From positions 1 to 32,980 of the forward strand of contig WQZG01000035.1 of NCBI GenBank assembly GCA_009780855.1: a DNA stretch of 32,980 nucleotides, given 5' to 3'. This document shows positions 29,500 to 32,980 of the stretch, piece by piece. Position 1 is the stretch's first letter, and each line of letters opens with the position of its first letter. This DNA is from Treponema sp. (GTDB taxonomy: Bacteria > Spirochaetota > Spirochaetia > Treponematales > Breznakiellaceae). Under the pieces are notes generated by a model. It saw only the letters and a program-made list of their open reading frames with translations. It was not told the DNA's origin and did no database searches. Position numbers and translations under genes: made by a program.

Positions 29500-32073
29500 T
29501 TAATTCGGCAATGTTCCGCTAAAAATTAAGGAATCGGCGCGTTTTGCGGGATTTTCCCTTATTTCGAATTTTTCGCCGTCAAATGTGATTCTGACGTTAA
29601 TGGTTTTATCTTTTCCGACAAAAAAACGCTCCAGACTGTTTGCTGCAATATTTAATTCATCCGGACTGCAGGCGCTTTCGTTGATAAATAAAGTACAATC
29701 AAGCTGCACCTTTTTTTTCTGCGGAGTTTTACCTTTGCGCAAATAAATATTTTTGGCGCAGCCCCTTGATTCCAGGAAAATTAAGTTGTTCCCGCTGGAG
29801 TTAACATCCAGATACCAGCCGGAAATATTCTGCCCTGACAGCGGCGAATGAACAACGGACACGGCAGCCGGAATCCGGGCGGAGTTATTACCCTGGCCGG
29901 GTACATTAAAAGCACCGGTTACAGTGCGCGGCAGACCGGCAATATCCCAGTAATCATCAATTTTATCGGAATACCAGGCAGGCAGTGCAATTCCGTTTGA
30001 ACGGTCAGCTTCCGGTTTTTTCGAAATTTCTTTGGCCAGATCATTGTAGCATAAAATCCGGGTTTCCAGAATTTCAATCATTTTTTCGTATAACCTAACC
30101 CGGCTATTGGTTATTGTATCAATAAAGGCGTTATTGGCCATTACAAGCTCTTCCCCGTAACTTGTTACAATACGGATTTTTGGTATAAAGCGCAGAGGCG
30201 TGGTTTTCCCGATAAAATTGCCGGGCAGATAACCCAGGTTTATTTCAAACGCGGTTAATTTGGACCAGTTTAAAACACGGATTTTATATTTAAGTTCATT
30301 GACGAACTGTTTGTTGAGCGCGGATTTTTCGTTCAGTTCGGTTAACGTAAGGGCGGTATTTTGGGGAAGGCAAAGTTCTTCTGAATAAAAACGGTTTACT
30401 TCTTTGAGATTTTCAATATACCTGCCTGTATTAAATTCTGAATATTGATCCGTTACGGTACCGTCGGTCAGATACAGCACCGAATCCGAACCGGTAAGTT
30501 CGCGCATAATCAGGAAGCTGCCGGTTGCAGCAATGGTATAATGAAAAAGCGCCCTGTCAAATGCGCCGAATTCTTCCGTGAGCAGTTTGGTAAAATCATT
30601 GCTTAACGAATCAAAAGCATTCTCCGGTATTTCAAGGGTAGTTAAAAACATTTTTGGCGGGCCGTTTCTGCCGGGCAAATAATCGCGTGTAACATATGTC
30701 CACATTTCAACCGGAAAAAGTTTTAAGGTGCAGGTCTCGCCCCGCCAATTAATCTGCAGACGGCAGTCTCCCTCAAGAATGTTAAAATCCGGAATGCAGT
30801 ATTGCATCGTGTTATCTTCCCTGCTGCCGGTCCACCTGTAACCGGAATAACTTTTATCCATTGAGGGGCCGCGCTGCCCGCTGCTGTTTTCAGTTTCCGC
30901 GGTTACAAGAATCTCGTCCTGCGAAAAATTCAGGGGAGCTTTTTTAAATTGCCATACATCGTCAAATATCTGTTTGCTCCAATAACCTGTTTGCCCGTCT
31001 TGATCAATTCCGGCAACACGCAGCTCCCTGGCGCTGTTGCCCTGTCCGTTCTGCAAAATGGTAATGCGGCCCGTAATGGCAGCTTTGCCGGTCAGGTTTA
31101 TTTTTGGCTGCAGCCGCCAGTCTTCCGCCGGCAGAGCCCAGGGACTAAGGTTATTGGATGCGGATTCGGCTCCCGTTAATTCGGACTTAAACGGAACATA
31201 GGTATATTGAAATCCCATGGGGTTACTGCCGGACGTATCAAAATCGACAAGACGGGTATACATTTCGCCTGCTTTGTTAATGACAAACATGGTTGAACCG
31301 CTTGCGGACAGTGAAACGGATTTGAATGTTCCCCTCTGCGGCCCAATAAAGTTCCGCGAAAAATCACTGGGCAGTCCGCTGTCGGCGTAGCAGATTTCCT
31401 GGCCGTCTTCCAGAAGGACATAGGTTGTCGCAATTTCCAAAAGGCCGTTGTTATGCTGGTTGCCAAAAATATCATCCTGATAAAGGACCTGCTTGTTCCG
31501 TTTGCCAAGAGCCCATGCGAGATTGGCTGCCGTACGCCTGTCAAAATAAAGCTGCTCCTCGGCCGGCCAGCCCTGCCTGTCAAACCAGACATTGGCGGAC
31601 CGCGTAAGTATGCTGTCAAAACAATAACGGTAAAAATTCCCCTCTTTGGAAACCGCGACCAGTTCATCGGCGTCTGCGGATATTTCACTTATAAAATCAG
31701 TCTCCTTAAATCCCGGGCTTTCGGCGTTATGGGGAAGTCCGGTTTCCGTAAAAAGGGTCCATTCCTTTGGCCCGCTTCCCGGACTGTCCGGGCTGCCGGA
31801 GCTGCTGGAATAGATACTTTTGTACCAGATAAGCCCTTTATCAAGAATATAATAATGATACGAATTAAAAGTCTGGGTTCTGGTTTTTATGTACACAGCT
31901 TCCGGAAAAGTTCCGTTGATGTTTTCTGTGTTTGCGTTAATGCCGGTTATATGCGCGCCCACCCTGTCCGAGTAATCATCGGAACCCAGATAAATTGATT
32001 TTGAAACAGCACATGAATTTATTATAAAAAGGAATATAATCAATGTAATAATTACTTCAATCGGCCTGGACAT
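29500..32073 (-). CDS. Large lipoprotein of unknown function
   Basis: I chose ATG 32073 ('MSRPIEVIITLIIFLFIINS'), with AGAGG seven bases upstream; the frame extends 22 codons further without support. The 857-residue product has a signal peptide and a lipobox ending 'INSC'. The first about 400 residues have blocks like 'ELVAVSKEGNFYRYCF' and 'STMFVINKAGEMYTRLVDFD', suggesting beta-propeller-like blades. The second half is mixed alpha/beta with 'NAFDSLSNDFTKLLTEEFGA' and a charged helical segment, ending in beta strands. I see no enzyme motif. It is probably periplasmic or surface exposed, and is transcribed alone, divergent from polB. Confidence 0.7.
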   Translation of the reverse strand: MSRPIEVIITLIIFLFIINSCAVSKSIYLGSDDYSDRVGAHITGINANTENINGTFPEAVYIKTRTQTFNSYHYYILDKGLIWYKSIYSSSSGSPDSPGSGPKEWTLFTETGLPHNAESPGFKETDFISEISADADELVAVSKEGNFYRYCFDSILTRSANVWFDRQGWPAEEQLYFDRRTAANLAWALGKRNKQVLYQDDIFGNQHNNGLLEIATTYVLLEDGQEICYADSGLPSDFSRNFIGPQRGTFKSVSLSASGSTMFVINKAGEMYTRLVDFDTSGSNPMGFQYTYVPFKSELTGAESASNNLSPWALPAEDWRLQPKINLTGKAAITGRITILQNGQGNSARELRVAGIDQDGQTGYWSKQIFDDVWQFKKAPLNFSQDEILVTAETENSSGQRGPSMDKSYSGYRWTGSREDNTMQYCIPDFNILEGDCRLQINWRGETCTLKLFPVEMWTYVTRDYLPGRNGPPKMFLTTLEIPENAFDSLSNDFTKLLTEEFGAFDRALFHYTIAATGSFLIMRELTGSDSVLYLTDGTVTDQYSEFNTGRYIENLKEVNRFYSEELCLPQNTALTLTELNEKSALNKQFVNELKYKIRVLNWSKLTAFEINLGYLPGNFIGKTTPLRFIPKIRIVTSYGEELVMANNAFIDTITNSRVRLYEKMIEILETRILCYNDLAKEISKKPEADRSNGIALPAWYSDKIDDYWDIAGLPRTVTGAFNVPGQGNNSARIPAAVSVVHSPLSGQNISGWYLDVNSSGNNLIFLESRGCAKNIYLRKGKTPQKKKVQLDCTLFINESACSPDELNIAANSLERFFVGKDKTINVRITFDGEKFEIRENPAKRADSLIFSGTLPN

Positions 32074-32160
32074 GGTTATTCCTCTGTAACAGTTGAAATA
32101 TACGTTATATATGATACATAATGATAAAATCGTAAACAAGCGCTTTGGGCGGGATTAATA

Positions 32161-32865
32161 ATGAATAACTGCGTAAACGGTTTTATTGTTCACGCTTACG
32201 CGGATATGCGCCGTGACAGGCTCTGCTTGATAGGCCGGCTCGAAGACGGCCGTTCATTTGCCGCGATCGAAACACGCTGGCGGCCATCGCTTTTAATTTA
32301 CAGCACAGAAAATGAACGCTGCGCAAAAATCCTTTCTTCCGTTAAAAATACAACCAAAAATACGGCGATTGAATATTCAGCGGTTCCCGCGCAAACAGAA
32401 TCTTTTGAAGGAACAGAGGCGCTGCTGGAACTTAAATTCGATCATTATTCCGCCAGAACCGCCGCGGCAAAGGCATTGGAACAAGAGGGTATCAAAAGCC
32501 CGGACTGCGATCGCAAAATACCGGAAGCCTTTTTTTTAAGCAAAGGAATACGCGGACCAATCCGGATAGAAGGAAATTACAGACCGGGAAAACTGGTTGA
32601 CCTTGTTTTTGCGGATCCGGATATTACCGCGATCCCGGATATTTCTCCGCTGCTTTTTCCTTTAATAATATGCTCCGTTGATATTGAAACAAATGTAAAA
32701 ACAGAAACTATCCTGGCTATTGGTTCATCGGTTTGCGTCTGGAACAAAACACCGGAGAAACGCAGCCTAGTCCGGGTTCTGCTGCCTCAATCCTGCCGCA
32801 ATAATCCCCCTGCCCCGGCCTGCGAAGAAATTGTTTTTTATGATGACGAAAAATCCATGTTGAGT
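32161..32865 (+). pseudogene. polB: Family-B DNA polymerase, N-terminal part, apparently interrupted
   Basis: ATG 32161 opens a frame with an N-terminal-domain-like region followed by the Exo I motif 'IICSVDIETNVKTE' (about residue 175; Asp and Glu bind catalytic Mg). The next stretch, 'EEIVFYDDEKSML', fits the approach to Exo II of polymerase II. After about base 32865 the composition turns AT-rich and the encoded 'SLSNLYLNLKIICNN' no longer fits; the expected Exo II ('DPDVITGWN'-like) does not appear. A transposase start follows at 32933. The simplest reading is an insertion sequence inside polB. The exact breakpoint is not determined, and the rest of polB would lie beyond the window. Confidence 0.6.
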
Positions 32866-32980
32866 TTGTCGAATTTATATCTAAATCTTAAAATAATTTG
32901 CAATAACCACAATTCTATGCTATCATATAAATATGCCAAGATTCAAATATACAGACTACTCACAAAACCAGTTCATATCA
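32866..32980 (+). mobile_element. Left end of an insertion sequence (truncated by window edge)
   Basis: From about 32866 the sequence is AT-rich and non-polymerase. It carries a promoter TTGCAA (32898-32903), 17 bases, TATCAT (32921-32926), and a transposase start at 32933. The terminal inverted repeat cannot be confirmed because the right end is outside the window; the left boundary is approximate. Confidence 0.5.
32933..32980 (+). CDS. Transposase, N-terminal fragment (IS1182-like)
   Basis: ATG 32933 begins 'MPRFKYTDYSQNQFIS' and runs off the window. This opening resembles transposases that start 'M.RFK.Y.Y.Q..LIPI', common in IS1182-like DDE elements. No catalytic residue is in view, so the family is an inference from 16 residues. 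The -10 hexamer ends six bases upstream and there is no ribosome site. Confidence 0.5.
   Translation, partial: MPRFKYTDYSQNQFIS

Overview
The window looks like a piece of a spirochaete chromosome, most likely a host-associated Treponema. The evidence is the many lipoproteins with relaxed lipoboxes, a beta-barrel protein ending in Phe, a 'CYW-G' surface-repeat protein, an anaerobic TPP-dependent 2-oxoacid:ferredoxin oxidoreductase, and mixed GC content with AT-rich accessory islands. I name no species. No rRNA, tRNA or CRISPR array was found.

Layout. 1-1572: 3' end of a repeat protein, then a QueG-like Fe-S protein. 1624-2982 (-): membrane-anchored TPR protein, divergent from a cell-envelope operon (3153-9685, +) encoding an Hsp70-SBD-like/LysM protein, a lytic transglycosylase, the DNA translocase FtsK and a TauE-type exporter. 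A 117-bp triple-hairpin element (9687-9803) separates this operon from a convergent beta-barrel gene. 10825-15292 (-): four-subunit VorB-type oxidoreductase operon followed by a solo OLD-family ATPase/nuclease.

15300-23460 is an accessory, repeat-rich region. It holds a RelE-type toxin-antitoxin pair between two copies of a promoter-bearing repeat, decayed gene fragments (an XRE regulator, a DUF4143 ATPase, the 5' end of a ferredoxin gene), and a large lipoprotein with two thioester-like domains around a SpaA-like domain. Next come a transglutaminase-like lipoprotein, a BrnT/BrnA pair whose toxin has lost its middle, an XRE regulator, and an operon of small lipoproteins, one of them split by a stop codon. 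That operon is divergent from another XRE regulator, with palindromic operators in between.

23889-27041 (+): creatininase-family hydrolase, Gfo/Idh/MocA oxidoreductase and a PreA-like flavin/Fe-S enzyme, apparently one catabolic operon. 27057-29465: DEDDh exonuclease (-), divergent from a thymidylate-synthase-fold protein and an EamA transporter. 29500-32073 (-): large lipoprotein. The window ends in a family-B DNA polymerase gene that seems to be interrupted after its Exo I motif by an insertion sequence whose transposase starts at 32933.

The strongest candidates for something new are the twin-thioester lipoprotein beside a transglutaminase-like lipoprotein, the Hsp70-SBD/LysM fusion, and the recurring pattern of internal deletions and repeat-flanked cassettes in 15-21.5 kb.
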